NCBI RefSeq assembly: GCF_001423085.1
Contig: NZ_LMNU01000001.1
Coordinates: forward strand, 799,495-863,494
DNA from: Methylobacterium sp. Leaf125
Lineage (GTDB): Bacteria > Pseudomonadota > Alphaproteobacteria > Rhizobiales > Beijerinckiaceae
DNA length: 64,000 nucleotides
Direction: 5' to 3'
The notes below the pieces were generated by a model, which did no database searches, was not told where the DNA came from, and saw nothing but the letters and a program-made list of their open reading frames with translations. Both the position numbers and the translations under genes were made by a program. Below are positions 28,161 through 36,165 of the stretch, piece after piece; positions within the stretch are counted from its first letter, which is position 1; each line of letters begins with the position of its first letter.

Positions 28161-28940
28161 TTGAGCGGATACGCCCTCGGTGCCCTGGCGCGGGGGGAGG
28201 GGCACCGCCTCCACGTCCACGACCGCCTCGGCTCCACCAACACCGAGGCGCTGGACCGGTTTCGCGCGGGCGAGGCGGGACCGCTCTGGGTGGTGGCGCA
28301 CCGGCAGGAGGCCGGACGGGGCCGGCGCGGCAACGCCTGGGTCTCCGAGCCCGGGAACCTGACCGCGAGCCTGCTCTGGCCCTTGGACGACGTCGATCCC
28401 CACCAGGTCCCGACCCTCGGCTTCGTCGCCGGCACCGCCCTGGCCTCCGCCCTCGCGGCGGCCGGCATCACCGGGTGCCGCCTGAAATGGCCGAACGACG
28501 TCCTGGCCTCCGGCGCCAAGCTGGCGGGGCTGCTGCTGGAGGCGGAGAGCCGGCCCGGCGGGCGCCGCGCGGTGGTGATGGGCTTCGGTGTCAATGTCGC
28601 TGCGACGCCGCAGGGCTTGCCTTATCGCGCGACGTGCCTCAGGCAGATGCAGTACGACACGCGCGCCGAGGACCTGTTCGTCCACCTGACGGACGGACTC
28701 GTCGACGCCGCGCGACGTTGGGAGTGTGGCCGCGGATTCTCGAGGATCCGCGAGCGCTGGATCGCTGACGCGGCCGGGATCGGCGCGCCGGTTTCGGTGC
28801 GCACGGGCGACACCCTCGTACACGGAATTTTCGAGACGATCGACGAGGCGGGGCGGCTCGTGGTCCGATCGGAGGATGGGACGCGACGGACCGTGACGGC
28901 GGGCGAGGTGCATCTGGGAACGGCCGCGACGGCGGCTTGA
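28161..28940 (+). CDS. birA: Biotin--[acetyl-CoA-carboxylase] ligase
   Basis: Activates biotin with ATP and attaches it to carboxylase carrier proteins. 259 aa, catalytic and C-terminal domains only; no N-terminal DNA-binding domain, so it is not a biotin repressor. Motifs: DRLGSTNTEAL, the biotinyl-AMP loop GRGRRGNAW, and LKWPNDVLASGAKLAGLLLE. The start is TTG 28161, the only sensible one, 4 bp after nuoN. In other Rhizobiales birA also sits between nuoN and rnj. Confidence 0.93.
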   Translation: MSGYALGALARGEGHRLHVHDRLGSTNTEALDRFRAGEAGPLWVVAHRQEAGRGRRGNAWVSEPGNLTASLLWPLDDVDPHQVPTLGFVAGTALASALAAAGITGCRLKWPNDVLASGAKLAGLLLEAESRPGGRRAVVMGFGVNVAATPQGLPYRATCLRQMQYDTRAEDLFVHLTDGLVDAARRWECGRGFSRIRERWIADAAGIGAPVSVRTGDTLVHGIFETIDEAGRLVVRSEDGTRRTVTAGEVHLGTAATAA

Positions 28941-28954
28941 GGTTTGGACGGACA

Positions 28955-30628
28955 ATGACGACAGGGCAAGACGAACTCGTCTTCGTGCCGCTCGGCGGCG
29001 TGGGCGAGATCGGCATGAACGCGGCGCTCTACGGCTTCGGCCCCCCGAAGCGGCGCAAATGGATCATGGTCGATTGCGGCATGGGCTTCGCCGGCGAGGA
29101 GGGATTTCCCGGCATCGACCTGATGTTCCCGGATCTCAGCTTCATCGAGGAGCGCAAGGACGACCTCCTGGGCATCTTCATCACCCACGCGCACGAGGAC
29201 CATATCGGCGCGATCGGTGAGCTCTGGCCCAAGCTCAAGGCGCCCGTCTACGCGACGCGCTTCGCCAAGAACCTGCTGGAGGCCCGCCGCCTGAGCGAGC
29301 CGGGCGCGCCCAAGGTCATCCTGAAGGAGATCCAGGCCGGCCGCCGGGTCCAGATCGGCCCCTTCGAGATCGAGTACGTGCCCGTCTCGCACTCGATCCC
29401 CGAGTCGAACGCGGTGGCCATCCGGACGCCGCACGGCCTGCTGCTGCACACCGGCGACTGGAAGCTCGACCCGACCCCGATCCTCGGCGACGTGACCTCG
29501 GAGGCCGCCTTCCGGGCCCTCGGCGACGAGGGCATCCTGGCGATGATCAGCGATTCCACCAACGTCGTGCGCGAGGGGCGTTCCCCGAGCGAGGCCGAGG
29601 TCGCCGCCACCCTGCGCGAGCTCATCGCCGACGCCCCCCACCGGGTCGCGGTGACGACCTTCGCCTCCAACGTCGCCCGCATGCGCGCGGTGGCGGAAGC
29701 GGCCCAGGCCTGCGGCCGCGAGGTGATCGCGGTCGGTCGGGCCATGGACCGGGTCATCGGGGTCGCCCGGGAATGCGGCTTCCTCGACGGCCTGCCGGAC
29801 TTCCGCTCGTCGGACAGCTACGGCTACCTGCCCCGCGACAAGGTCGTGGCCCTGCTCACGGGCTCGCAGGGCGAGGAGCGCGCCGCGCTCGCCCGCGTCT
29901 CGCGCGACGACCATCCCGACATCACCCTGGCGGCGGGCGACCGCGTCATCTTCTCGTCGCGGGCCATTCCCGGCAACGAGCGGGCGGTGGGCGCGATCAT
30001 CAACGACCTCGTCAATGCGGGCATCGAGGTGGTCACCGACCGCACCAAGCTCGTCCACGTCTCGGGCCATCCCCGGCGCGACGAGATGGCGGAGATGTAT
30101 GCCTGGACCCGGCCGCAGACGGCGATCCCCGTCCACGGCGAGGCTCTGCATCTCGACGAGCACGCGCGCTTCGCCCGGGCCCAGGGCGTGCCGAACATCG
30201 TCAAGGCCCGCAACGGCAGCGTCGTGCGCCTGGCGCCCGGCACGCCGGAGATCGTCGACCACGTCAAGGCCGGGCGCCTGTTCAAGGACGGCAACGTCCT
30301 GATCGACGCCAAGGACCGGGCCATCCCCGAGCGCCGCAAGCTCTCGCAGGCCGGTCTGGTCTCGGTGGCCATCGCCATCGACGAGCAGGGCGAGATCCTG
30401 GGCGAGCCCGCGATCGACATCATCGGCCTGCCCAATCGCGGCCGGAACGGCCAGGCGATGCTCGACGTCGTGGTGGAGTGCGTGTCGCGCACGCTCTCGG
30501 GCCTGTCGAAGCAGAAGCGCCGGGATGCCGAGGGCGTCGAGAAGGCCGTCGACCGCGCGATCCGCTCCGCGGTGAACGAGGTCTGGGGCAAGAAGCCCGC
30601 CTGCCACGTGCAGGTGGTCGAGGTCTGA
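28955..30628 (+). CDS. rnj: Ribonuclease J
   Basis: A beta-CASP metallo-beta-lactamase RNase with 5'-3' exo- and endonuclease activity in RNA processing. 557 aa from ATG 28955 (GGACGG upstream). Metal motifs are HAHEDHIGAI (~78-87), SHSIPES, HTGDWKLDPTP and SDSTN; the beta-CASP part has SGHPRRDEMAEMYAW and PVHGEALHLDEHA. A C-terminal domain follows. The start lies 14 bp after birA ends. Two strong hairpins follow the stop. Confidence 0.93.
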   Translation: MTTGQDELVFVPLGGVGEIGMNAALYGFGPPKRRKWIMVDCGMGFAGEEGFPGIDLMFPDLSFIEERKDDLLGIFITHAHEDHIGAIGELWPKLKAPVYATRFAKNLLEARRLSEPGAPKVILKEIQAGRRVQIGPFEIEYVPVSHSIPESNAVAIRTPHGLLLHTGDWKLDPTPILGDVTSEAAFRALGDEGILAMISDSTNVVREGRSPSEAEVAATLRELIADAPHRVAVTTFASNVARMRAVAEAAQACGREVIAVGRAMDRVIGVARECGFLDGLPDFRSSDSYGYLPRDKVVALLTGSQGEERAALARVSRDDHPDITLAAGDRVIFSSRAIPGNERAVGAIINDLVNAGIEVVTDRTKLVHVSGHPRRDEMAEMYAWTRPQTAIPVHGEALHLDEHARFARAQGVPNIVKARNGSVVRLAPGTPEIVDHVKAGRLFKDGNVLIDAKDRAIPERRKLSQAGLVSVAIAIDEQGEILGEPAIDIIGLPNRGRNGQAMLDVVVECVSRTLSGLSKQKRRDAEGVEKAVDRAIRSAVNEVWGKKPACHVQVVEV

Positions 30629-30636
30629 TGCGCGAA

Positions 30637-30700
30637 CCCTCCCCCCCGGCGGGGGAGGGGCGTCGCCGATGGGGCGTGTTGCGCGGGACGCCCGCGCAAC
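30637..30700 (+). repeat. Pair of stable hairpins after rnj
   Basis: Hairpin 1: CCCTCCCCC (30637-30645) with GGGGGAGGG (30651-30659). Hairpin 2: GTTGCGCGGG (30678-30687) with CCCGCGCAAC (30691-30700). No T-run follows, so these are either rho-dependent pause or RNA-stability structures or part of an intergenic repeat. The next bases (30705-30719) match 13/15 the end of the inverted element at 31717. Confidence 0.6.
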
Positions 30701-30818
30701 CCATCGTCATCCCGGGGCCGCCCACGGCGACCCGCGAGGACACCGCGGTGCCATCGCGAATCGCCCCGCTCGACGGGGAGGGGTGGCGGCACCGTTTCGG
30801 AGGGAAGGGGAGCAAACC

Positions 30819-31223
30819 ATGATCGGACGCCTGAACCATATCGCCATCGCGGTCCGCGATCTCGACGCCGCCTGCGCCATCTACCGGGACACCCTCGGGG
30901 CCACCGTGACGGAGCCGCTGCCGCAGCCCGAGCACGGCGTGACCGTGGTGTTCGTCAACCTGCCCAACAGCAAGGTCGAGCTGATGTCGCCCCTGGGCGA
31001 GGGCTCGCCCATCGCGAGCTTCGTCGAACGCAACCCCCAGGGCGGCGTCCATCACGTCTGCTACGAGGTCGACGACATCATCGCCGCCCGCGACACGCTC
31101 AAGGCCCAGGGCGCCCGCGTCCTCGGCACCGGCGAGCCGAAGATCGGGGCCCACGGCAAGCCCGTTCTCTTCCTCCATCCGAAGGACTTCCTCGGCACCC
31201 TCGTCGAGTTGGAGCAGGTCTGA
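30819..31223 (+). CDS. mce: Methylmalonyl-CoA epimerase
   Basis: Interconverts (2R)- and (2S)-methylmalonyl-CoA in propionyl-CoA assimilation; in methylotrophs it also serves the ethylmalonyl-CoA pathway. 134 aa, glyoxalase/VOC fold with paired modules: LNHIAIAVRDLDAACAIYRDTLG and later GVHHVCYEVDDIIAARD, with a metal-site Glu near the end (GTLVELEQV). Start ATG 30819 has AGGGAAGGGG upstream. The DUF1467 gene begins 5 bp after it. Confidence 0.92.
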   Translation: MIGRLNHIAIAVRDLDAACAIYRDTLGATVTEPLPQPEHGVTVVFVNLPNSKVELMSPLGEGSPIASFVERNPQGGVHHVCYEVDDIIAARDTLKAQGARVLGTGEPKIGAHGKPVLFLHPKDFLGTLVELEQV

Positions 31224-31228
31224 GCCGG

Positions 31229-31564
31229 ATGAACGGCATCCTGCAGACCCTGGCGGCCTCCACCCTGCGCACCCTGGCGGTGATGGGCGTGGTGCTGGTC
31301 GCGGTGGTCCTCCTCGCGGTGGGCCTGTTCAAGCTCACCGTGTTCGGCGCCCTGGCCCTCTACTTCGTGGTCTGGTGGACCCTGCTCTTCGTCATCCTGC
31401 CCCTGCGCAACCAGGTCGAGACCGACCCGGAGCGGATCGTGCCCGGCCAGGACCCGGGGGCGCCCGCCGCTCCGCGCCTGCGCGAGAAGGCGATCCTCAC
31501 CTCCGTCCTGGCGAGCGTCGTCTTCCTGGCGGCGATCCAGGTCTTCGAGCTGGCCGGCCTGTAA
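31229..31564 (+). CDS. DUF1467 family membrane protein
   Basis: 111 aa, two hydrophobic segments (~15-37 plus the adjacent ~38-58, and ~87-108) flanking a polar loop with the family motif FVVWWTLLFVILPLRNQVETD. Function unknown. It starts 5 bp after mce and precedes proS, its usual place in alphaproteobacteria. It is probably the last gene of the nuo-birA-rnj-mce run; an 815-bp non-coding stretch follows. Confidence 0.88.
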   Translation: MNGILQTLAASTLRTLAVMGVVLVAVVLLAVGLFKLTVFGALALYFVVWWTLLFVILPLRNQVETDPERIVPGQDPGAPAAPRLREKAILTSVLASVVFLAAIQVFELAGL

Positions 31565-31716
31565 GGACGCCGGGGACATCCGGTCGAACCGGATGGGATC
31601 CCGCCCGCGGACGAAGCTCACGCTGTCGGCGTGGTCCAGACTGGGCGCGTCGCTGCCCCCGCGAAGAACCGACAGCGTACGCGGGACATCGAGCCACGGC
31701 CGCAGAGACAGCACCG

Positions 31717-31830
31717 CGTCGTTCCGGGGCCCCGCAGGCGAGCCCGGAATCCAGAGCCGACGACGGTGCAAAGTCTTGCGCACCCTGGGTTTCGGGAGCC
31801 CGGGTTCCGCGGCGCGGCCCCGGGACGACG
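31717..31830. repeat. ~114-bp imperfect inverted-repeat element
   Basis: Ends CGTCGTTCCGGGGCC (31717-31731) and GGCCCCGGGACGACG (31816-31830) are inverted with one mismatch. Inner arms also pair (CCCGGAATCCAG with CTGGGTTTCGGG, then GGTGCAAAG with CTTGCGCACC), so the whole element could fold into one long hairpin. It has no ORF. It resembles the REP/MITE-type intergenic palindromes of Rhizobiales. Confidence 0.7.
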
Positions 31831-31881
31831 GCGCCTCGACGCGGGATGGCGCTGATTACGCGGGAGCGGCCACAGCCTCGC

Positions 31882-31921
31882 GCAAGCCTTCAGGCATAAA
31901 AGCAAGCCTTCAGGCATAAAA
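31882..31921. repeat. Two exact copies of a 20-bp direct repeat
   Basis: GCAAGCCTTCAGGCATAAAA occurs at 31882-31901 and 31902-31921, immediately beside the terminator hairpin. Each copy contains the small palindrome GCCTTCAGGC. The repeat resembles the terminator arm next to it, suggesting local duplication. Confidence 0.9.
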
Positions 31922-32065
31922 AAAGCAAGGCCTAAGCCTTGCTTTTGTAAAGATGGTCGTTTGCTCAGCCTCGATTGTCTCACGCATTGCTGACGGCGTG
32001 GCGGCTGAAATTCCTCCCGAGACTCGGACCGTGTGGCGCCACTGCTTGGCGGCGCGATCATCACG
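31914..32065 (-). ncRNA. Candidate small RNA (minus strand, ~150 nt)
   Basis: Defined only by its signals: a sigma70-like promoter (32072-32100, listed separately) and a rho-independent terminator (31918-31946). Neither minus-strand reading frame between them has a stop before the terminator, codon bias is absent, and no good start is positioned after a ribosome-binding site. The predicted transcript begins near 32065 and ends in the T7 run. It contains GC-rich inverted segments (GCGCC with GGCGC) and an exposed GGGAGGAA stretch. No known RNA family was recognised. Transcription is inferred, not shown. Confidence 0.5.
31918..31946 (-). terminator. Rho-independent terminator of the candidate sRNA
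   Basis: Read on the minus strand: AAAAGCAAGGC (31946-31936), loop TTAG, GCCTTGCTTTT (31931-31921), continuing into a run of seven T (31924-31918). The stem is perfect over 11 bp. No protein gene on either strand ends near it. Confidence 0.85.
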
Positions 32066-32071
32066 GAGGCG

Positions 32072-32115
32072 CTTATAGGAACAACAATTCTCATTGTCAC
32101 CTGTCTCGTGAGACA
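32072..32115 (-). promoter_or_regulatory. Sigma70-like promoter with upstream palindrome and Fur-like spacer
   Basis: Minus strand: -35 GTGACA (32100-32095), 17-nt spacer, -10 TATAAG (32077-32072). Just upstream is the palindrome TGTCTC-GT-GAGACA (32102-32115). The spacer and -35 together read GACAATGAGAATTGTTGTTC, which matches the classic enteric Fur box at about 14 of 19 positions by eye. Confidence 0.55.
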
Positions 32116-32146
32116 TTCCTGCGCTTTTCTACCGGAATGGCGGGCA

Positions 32147-32250
32147 AGGCATGCCCGGCGACCGGTAACGCTTGTCTAACGGCCGGCCAGGCTTGCCCGA
32201 CGGCCCGCGAGGCTTGCGGTTTGGCGGACCGGCCTTGACGGGAATGGACC
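32147..32250 (+). repeat. Degenerate 21-bp tandem repeat, about 5 units
   Basis: Units read like AGGCTTGCCCGACGGCCCGCG, with successive copies near 32147, 32169, 32190, 32211 and 32232. The copies share the GCTTG and GGC cores but differ elsewhere. In one plus-strand frame this reads as a repeated ACPTA heptapeptide with no convincing start, so I treat it as non-coding DNA upstream of proS. Confidence 0.55.
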
Positions 32251-32379
32251 TCGGCCGCGGGGGCGAAACGCCACGCTGCGGACCAGTGTCACCCCTCCGC
32301 GCTTGTGTTTTCCCAATGCAATGTGTTGTGTGCCGGGGCGTGCCGCCGACCCGCTGGCACGCTGTTTCCAGGGCCTTTC

Positions 32380-33705
32380 ATGCGTCTCTCCCGCTACTTC
32401 CTGCCGACCTTGCGCGAGACGCCCAAGGAGGCCGAGATCGTCTCTCACCGCCTCATGCTGCGCGCCGGGCTCGTGCGCCAGGAGGCCGCCGGCATCTATG
32501 CGTGGCTGCCGCTGGGCCTGCGCGTCCTGAACAAGGTCTGCGCGGTGATCCGCGAGGAGCAGGACCGGGCGGGGGCCATCGAGATCCTGATGCCGACGAT
32601 CCAGTCGGCCGAGCTCTGGCGGGAATCCGGCCGCTACGAGGCCTACGGCAAGGAGATGCTCCGCATCTCGGACCGTCACGACCGCGAGATGCTGTTCGGC
32701 CCCACCGCCGAGGAGGTCGTCACCGAGATCTTCCGCGGCAGCGTGCGCTCCTACAAGGACCTGCCGAAGAACCTCTACCAGATCTCCTGGAAGTTCCGCG
32801 ACGAGGTCCGGCCGCGCTTCGGCACCATGCGCTCGCGCGAGTTCCTGATGAAGGACGCCTATTCCTTCGACATCGACCAGGCCGCCGCCCGCCACGCCTA
32901 CAACCGGATGTTCGTGGCCTACCTGCGCACCTTCGCGGGCCTCGGCCTGAAGGCGATCCCGATGCGGGCCGATACGGGTCCGATCGGCGGCGACCTCAGC
33001 CACGAGTTCATCATCCTGGCCCAGACCGGCGAGAGCGAGGTCTACTGCGACAGCCAGTACCTCGACTTCGAGGTCCCGCCGATCACCACCGATTTCGAGG
33101 ACGTCGCGGCGCTGCAGGGCACCGTCGACCGCTGGACCTCGCTCTACGCCGCCACCTCCGAGATGCACGAGCCGGCCGCCTTCGCCGAGGTGCAGGGCGA
33201 CAAGCAGATGGCCGCGCGCGGCATCGAGGTCGGGCACATCTTCTACTTCGGCACCAAGTATTCCGAGCCGATGGGCGCCAAGGTCACCGGCCCCGACGGC
33301 GTCGAGCGCCCGGTCCATATGGGCTCCTACGGCATCGGACCGAGTCGCCTCGTGGCGGCGATCATCGAGGCGAGCCACGACGAGGCCGGCATCATCTGGC
33401 CCGACGCGGTGGCGCCCTTCGACGTGGCGCTGATCAACCTCAAGACCGGCGATGCCGCCACCGACGCCGCCTGCGGCGAGATCCAGGCCACCCTGGAGGC
33501 GGCCGGCCTCAGCGTGCTCTACGACGACCGCGACGAGCGCCCGGGCGCCAAGTTCGCCACGGCCGACCTCATCGGCCTGCCCTGGCAGGTCATCGTCGGC
33601 CCCCGCGGCCTCGCCGAGGGCAAGGTCGAGCTGAAGCGCCGGGCCGGCGGCGAGCGCGAGAGCATCGCCCCGATCGATCTGCTCGCCCGCCTGAAGCGGC
33701 TCTGA
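32380..33705 (+). CDS. proS: Prolyl-tRNA synthetase (short, alphaproteobacterial type)
   Basis: Charges tRNA-Pro. 441 aa from ATG 32380, which matches the alphaproteobacterial form that lacks the ~180-residue editing insertion found between motifs 2 and 3 in enteric ProS. Motif 2 is [22 protein letters not shown], motif 3 is [16 protein letters not shown], and the anticodon-binding domain fills the last ~110 residues. An open frame extends 25 codons upstream without support. lolC begins 8 bp after the stop. Confidence 0.95.
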   Translation: MRLSRYFLPTLRETPKEAEIVSHRLMLRAGLVRQEAAGIYAWLPLGLRVLNKVCAVIREEQDRAGAIEILMPTIQSAELWRESGRYEAYGKEMLRISDRHDREMLFGPTAEEVVTEIFRGSVRSYKDLPKNLYQISWKFRDEVRPRFGTMRSREFLMKDAYSFDIDQAAARHAYNRMFVAYLRTFAGLGLKAIPMRADTGPIGGDLSHEFIILAQTGESEVYCDSQYLDFEVPPITTDFEDVAALQGTVDRWTSLYAATSEMHEPAAFAEVQGDKQMAARGIEVGHIFYFGTKYSEPMGAKVTGPDGVERPVHMGSYGIGPSRLVAAIIEASHDEAGIIWPDAVAPFDVALINLKTGDAATDAACGEIQATLEAAGLSVLYDDRDERPGAKFATADLIGLPWQVIVGPRGLAEGKVELKRRAGGERESIAPIDLLARLKRL

Positions 33706-33713
33706 GGCACCCC

Positions 33714-35018
33714 ATGGCGGCGACCCTGACGGACAGGCTTGCGGGCCTACGCGCCCGGTTCCGGCGCGGGAGCACGCCACCCTTCGCCGGGTTCGAGTGG
33801 ATCATCGCCGGGCGCTACCTGCGGGCCCGGCGCCGGGGCGGCGGCGTCTCCGTGGTGGCGTTCTTCTCGCTCCTCGGCATCGCCCTCGGCGTCGCCACGC
33901 TGATCATCGTGCTGTCGGTGATGAACGGCTTCCGCACCGAGCTGCTGTCGAAGATCGTGGGCATCAACGGCCACGTCTTCGTCGCGCCGATCGACAAGCT
34001 CTTCACCGACTATGCCGACCTCTCCGAGCGCCTGTCGAAGGTCGCCGGGGTCCGGGCGGCGATTCCCCTGGTGGAGGGGCAGGCCTTCGCCTCGTCGCCC
34101 TATGGCGGCGCCGGCAGCGGCGTGCTGGTCCGCGGCATCCGGGGCGAGGACCTCGACAAGATCGGCGCCATCGCGAGCAACATCAAGGGCGGCAGCCTGG
34201 AGGGCTTCGACGACGGCTCGGGCGTCGCCATCGGCCGGCGCCTGGCCGAATCCCTCGGCGTCCAGGCCGGCGACCAGATCAACCTGCTGACCCCCAAGGG
34301 GGCCTCGACGCCGTTCGGCACGGCGCCGCGCACCAAGGGCTACACCATCAAGGCGATCTTCGAGATCGGCATGACCGAGTTCGACTCGACCTTCGTGTTC
34401 ATGCCGCTCACCGAGTCCCAGGCCTTCTTCAACCGGGACGCCGATGTCAGCCTGATCGAGATCTACCTCGACAATGCCGAGGCGGTGGGCGCGATGCGGC
34501 CCGACCTCGAGATGGCGGCCGAGCGCCCGGTGCTCCTCACCGACTGGCGCCAGCGCAACCGAACCTTCTTCGGGGCGCTGGAGGTGGAGCGGAACGTCAT
34601 GTTCCTGATCCTCAGCCTGATCGTCGTGGTGGCGACCCTGAACATCATCTCGGGGCTGATCCTGCTGGTGCGCGACAAGTCGAGCGACATCGCCATCCTG
34701 CGCACCATGGGGGCGACCCCCGGCACCATCATGCGGGTGTTCCTCATCAACGGGGCGCTGATCGGCGTGGTCGGGACCCTGAGCGGCCTGGGGCTGGGCA
34801 TCCTGATCACGATGAACATCAAGGGGATCCAGCGGGTGCTGTTCCCCTCCGCCTGGGACCCCACGGTGCGCTTCCTGGCCGAGATCCCGGCCGAGATGAA
34901 CGCCAACGAGATCACCGTGGTGGTCGTCACCTCCATCGCCCTGTCGCTGATCGCGACGCTGTATCCCTCGTGGCGCGCCGCCCGGCTCGATCCGGTGCAG
35001 GCCCTGCGCTACGGCTGA
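33714..35018 (+). CDS. lolC: Lipoprotein-releasing ABC transporter permease LolC/LolE
   Basis: Inner-membrane permease that extracts outer-membrane lipoproteins; 434 aa. One N-terminal helix (~42-65, [28 protein letters not shown]), a ~210-residue periplasmic MacB-like domain, then three C-terminal FtsX helices (~298-325, ~345-370, ~400-420). In organisms with a single LolC/E-type gene it works as a homodimer (sometimes called LolF). It is followed by lolD after 13 bp and preceded by proS, a usual alphaproteobacterial order. Confidence 0.9.
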   Translation: MAATLTDRLAGLRARFRRGSTPPFAGFEWIIAGRYLRARRRGGGVSVVAFFSLLGIALGVATLIIVLSVMNGFRTELLSKIVGINGHVFVAPIDKLFTDYADLSERLSKVAGVRAAIPLVEGQAFASSPYGGAGSGVLVRGIRGEDLDKIGAIASNIKGGSLEGFDDGSGVAIGRRLAESLGVQAGDQINLLTPKGASTPFGTAPRTKGYTIKAIFEIGMTEFDSTFVFMPLTESQAFFNRDADVSLIEIYLDNAEAVGAMRPDLEMAAERPVLLTDWRQRNRTFFGALEVERNVMFLILSLIVVVATLNIISGLILLVRDKSSDIAILRTMGATPGTIMRVFLINGALIGVVGTLSGLGLGILITMNIKGIQRVLFPSAWDPTVRFLAEIPAEMNANEITVVVVTSIALSLIATLYPSWRAARLDPVQALRYG

Positions 35019-35031
35019 GGCCCGAACATCC

Positions 35032-35757
35032 ATGACCACGAAAGCCGAGGCGCCCGGCGCGCAGCCGGTCCCGGCCCTGTTCTTCGCCAAGGTGGAGCGG
35101 CGCTACACCCAAGGGGCCGGCGACGGGGCCGGCGCCCTCGAAATCCTGCGCCAGGCGGATTTCGCGATCTGGCCGGGCGAACTCGTCGCCCTGGTGGCGC
35201 CCTCGGGGGCCGGCAAGAGCACCCTGCTGCACCTCGCCGGCCTGCTGGAGCGCCCCGACGGCGGCGAGATCTATATCGGCGGCAGTCCGACGGCCGCGAT
35301 GGGGGATGCCGAGCGCACCCGCCTGCGGCGCGAGGAGATGGGCTTCGTCTACCAGTTCCACCACCTCCTGCCGGAATTCTCGGCCCTGGAGAACGTGGTG
35401 ATGCCGCAGCTCATCCGCGGGCTGTCCCAGCGCGAGGCCCGCGAACGGGCGAGCGAGCTGCTGAGCTTCCTCGGCCTGAAGGAGCGCCTCCTGCACCGGC
35501 CGGCCGAGCTCTCGGGCGGCGAGCAGCAGCGCGTCGCCATCGCGCGGGCGGTGGCCAACGGCCCGCGCCTGCTGCTCGCCGACGAGCCCACCGGCAACCT
35601 CGATCCGCACACCGCCGCCCACGTCTTCGGCATCCTGGTCTCGCTGGTCCGCGCCTCCGGCCTCGCCGCCCTGGTGGCCACCCACAACATGGATCTCGCC
35701 GCCCGCATGGACCGGCGCGTGACGATCCGGGACGGACTGATCGAGCAGCTGCCCTGA
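35032..35757 (+). CDS. lolD: Lipoprotein-releasing system ATP-binding protein LolD
   Basis: ABC ATPase, 241 aa. Walker [16 protein letters not shown] (~59-73), Q-loop [18 protein letters not shown], signature [15 protein letters not shown], Walker [13 protein letters not shown] and the H-loop VATHNMDLA. The [12 protein letters not shown] sequence after the Q-loop is typical of LolD/MacB. It pairs with the adjacent permease. The SOS-box region and a tiny ORF follow before dnaE. Confidence 0.93.
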   Translation: MTTKAEAPGAQPVPALFFAKVERRYTQGAGDGAGALEILRQADFAIWPGELVALVAPSGAGKSTLLHLAGLLERPDGGEIYIGGSPTAAMGDAERTRLRREEMGFVYQFHHLLPEFSALENVVMPQLIRGLSQREARERASELLSFLGLKERLLHRPAELSGGEQQRVAIARAVANGPRLLLADEPTGNLDPHTAAHVFGILVSLVRASGLAALVATHNMDLAARMDRRVTIRDGLIEQLP

Positions 35758-35914
35758 GGGCGGGTGGGGGGGACTCTGCGCGGGCCATCCCTGTACTGGA
35801 GGGGCCGACGCCTCGCTTGAGCCCTCCCGGCCGATCCGCGACCCCGGGCCGGGTCGATGGAATTTACGCGACGTTAACGACGATCCGTCAGCGCGGAGAC
35901 TTTCGCTTTACATA

Positions 35915-35929
35915 GAACAAAACAAGAAC
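35915..35929 (+). promoter_or_regulatory. LexA (SOS) box, GAAC-N7-GAAC
   Basis: GAAC at 35915-35918, seven bases, GAAC at 35926-35929: exactly the direct-repeat SOS box of alphaproteobacteria (GTTC-N7-GTTC on the other strand). The repeat extends to GAACAAAAC twice. It lies 33 bp before the small ORF at 35962, where it would block transcription until DNA damage inactivates LexA. Confidence 0.8.
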
Positions 35930-35961
35930 AAAACTCGGAGCGTCAACGAAAGGCGATGCCC

Positions 35962-36066
35962 ATGTTCAAGCGGATGATCCTGACGGGTGCGGTCGAGTTC
36001 ATGGCCTTCGGGCTCCTGGCGATGTCCTTCGCCGCCTGGGCTGTCGCATTGGCGCCCTTGCGATAG
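35962..36066 (+). CDS. SOS-controlled small membrane protein (SidA-like candidate)
   Basis: A 34-codon ORF (start MFKRMI, end LAPLR) with a basic N-terminus and one hydrophobic helix covering most of residues 8-31. The start ATG 35962 has AAAGG 8 nt upstream; an in-frame ATG at 35956 would add two residues. The SOS box lies 33 bp upstream. In Caulobacter crescentus the LexA-controlled division inhibitor SidA is a 29-residue inner-membrane protein acting on FtsW; size, topology and control match, and I recall (not verified) that sidA also lies next to dnaE. Orthology is inferred. Confidence 0.65.
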   Translation: MFKRMILTGAVEFMAFGLLAMSFAAWAVALAPLR

Positions 36067-36165
36067 CGTTGCGGCGGAGTCACAGGGGGCGCGCGGTCCA
36101 CAGGGAAACGCGTCCGGGCGCCGGTTTCTCATGGATTGGAAACCACGACTCGGGCTGTTGGTCTC

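Noticed and set aside
31980..32075. Possible tRNA or tmRNA fragment on the minus strand (T-arm-like GGTCCGAGTCTC)
   Set aside because: No cloverleaf can be drawn: the arms that pair enclose too few bases and there is no CCA or anticodon arm.
31910..32116. 68-codon minus-strand ORF through the sRNA candidate
   Set aside because: It reads through the terminator hairpin before stopping and shows no codon bias or family resemblance.
36136..36165. TTG start 10 codons before dnaE ATG
   Set aside because: ATG 36166 leads straight into the conserved N-terminus; the TTG has no ribosome-binding site.
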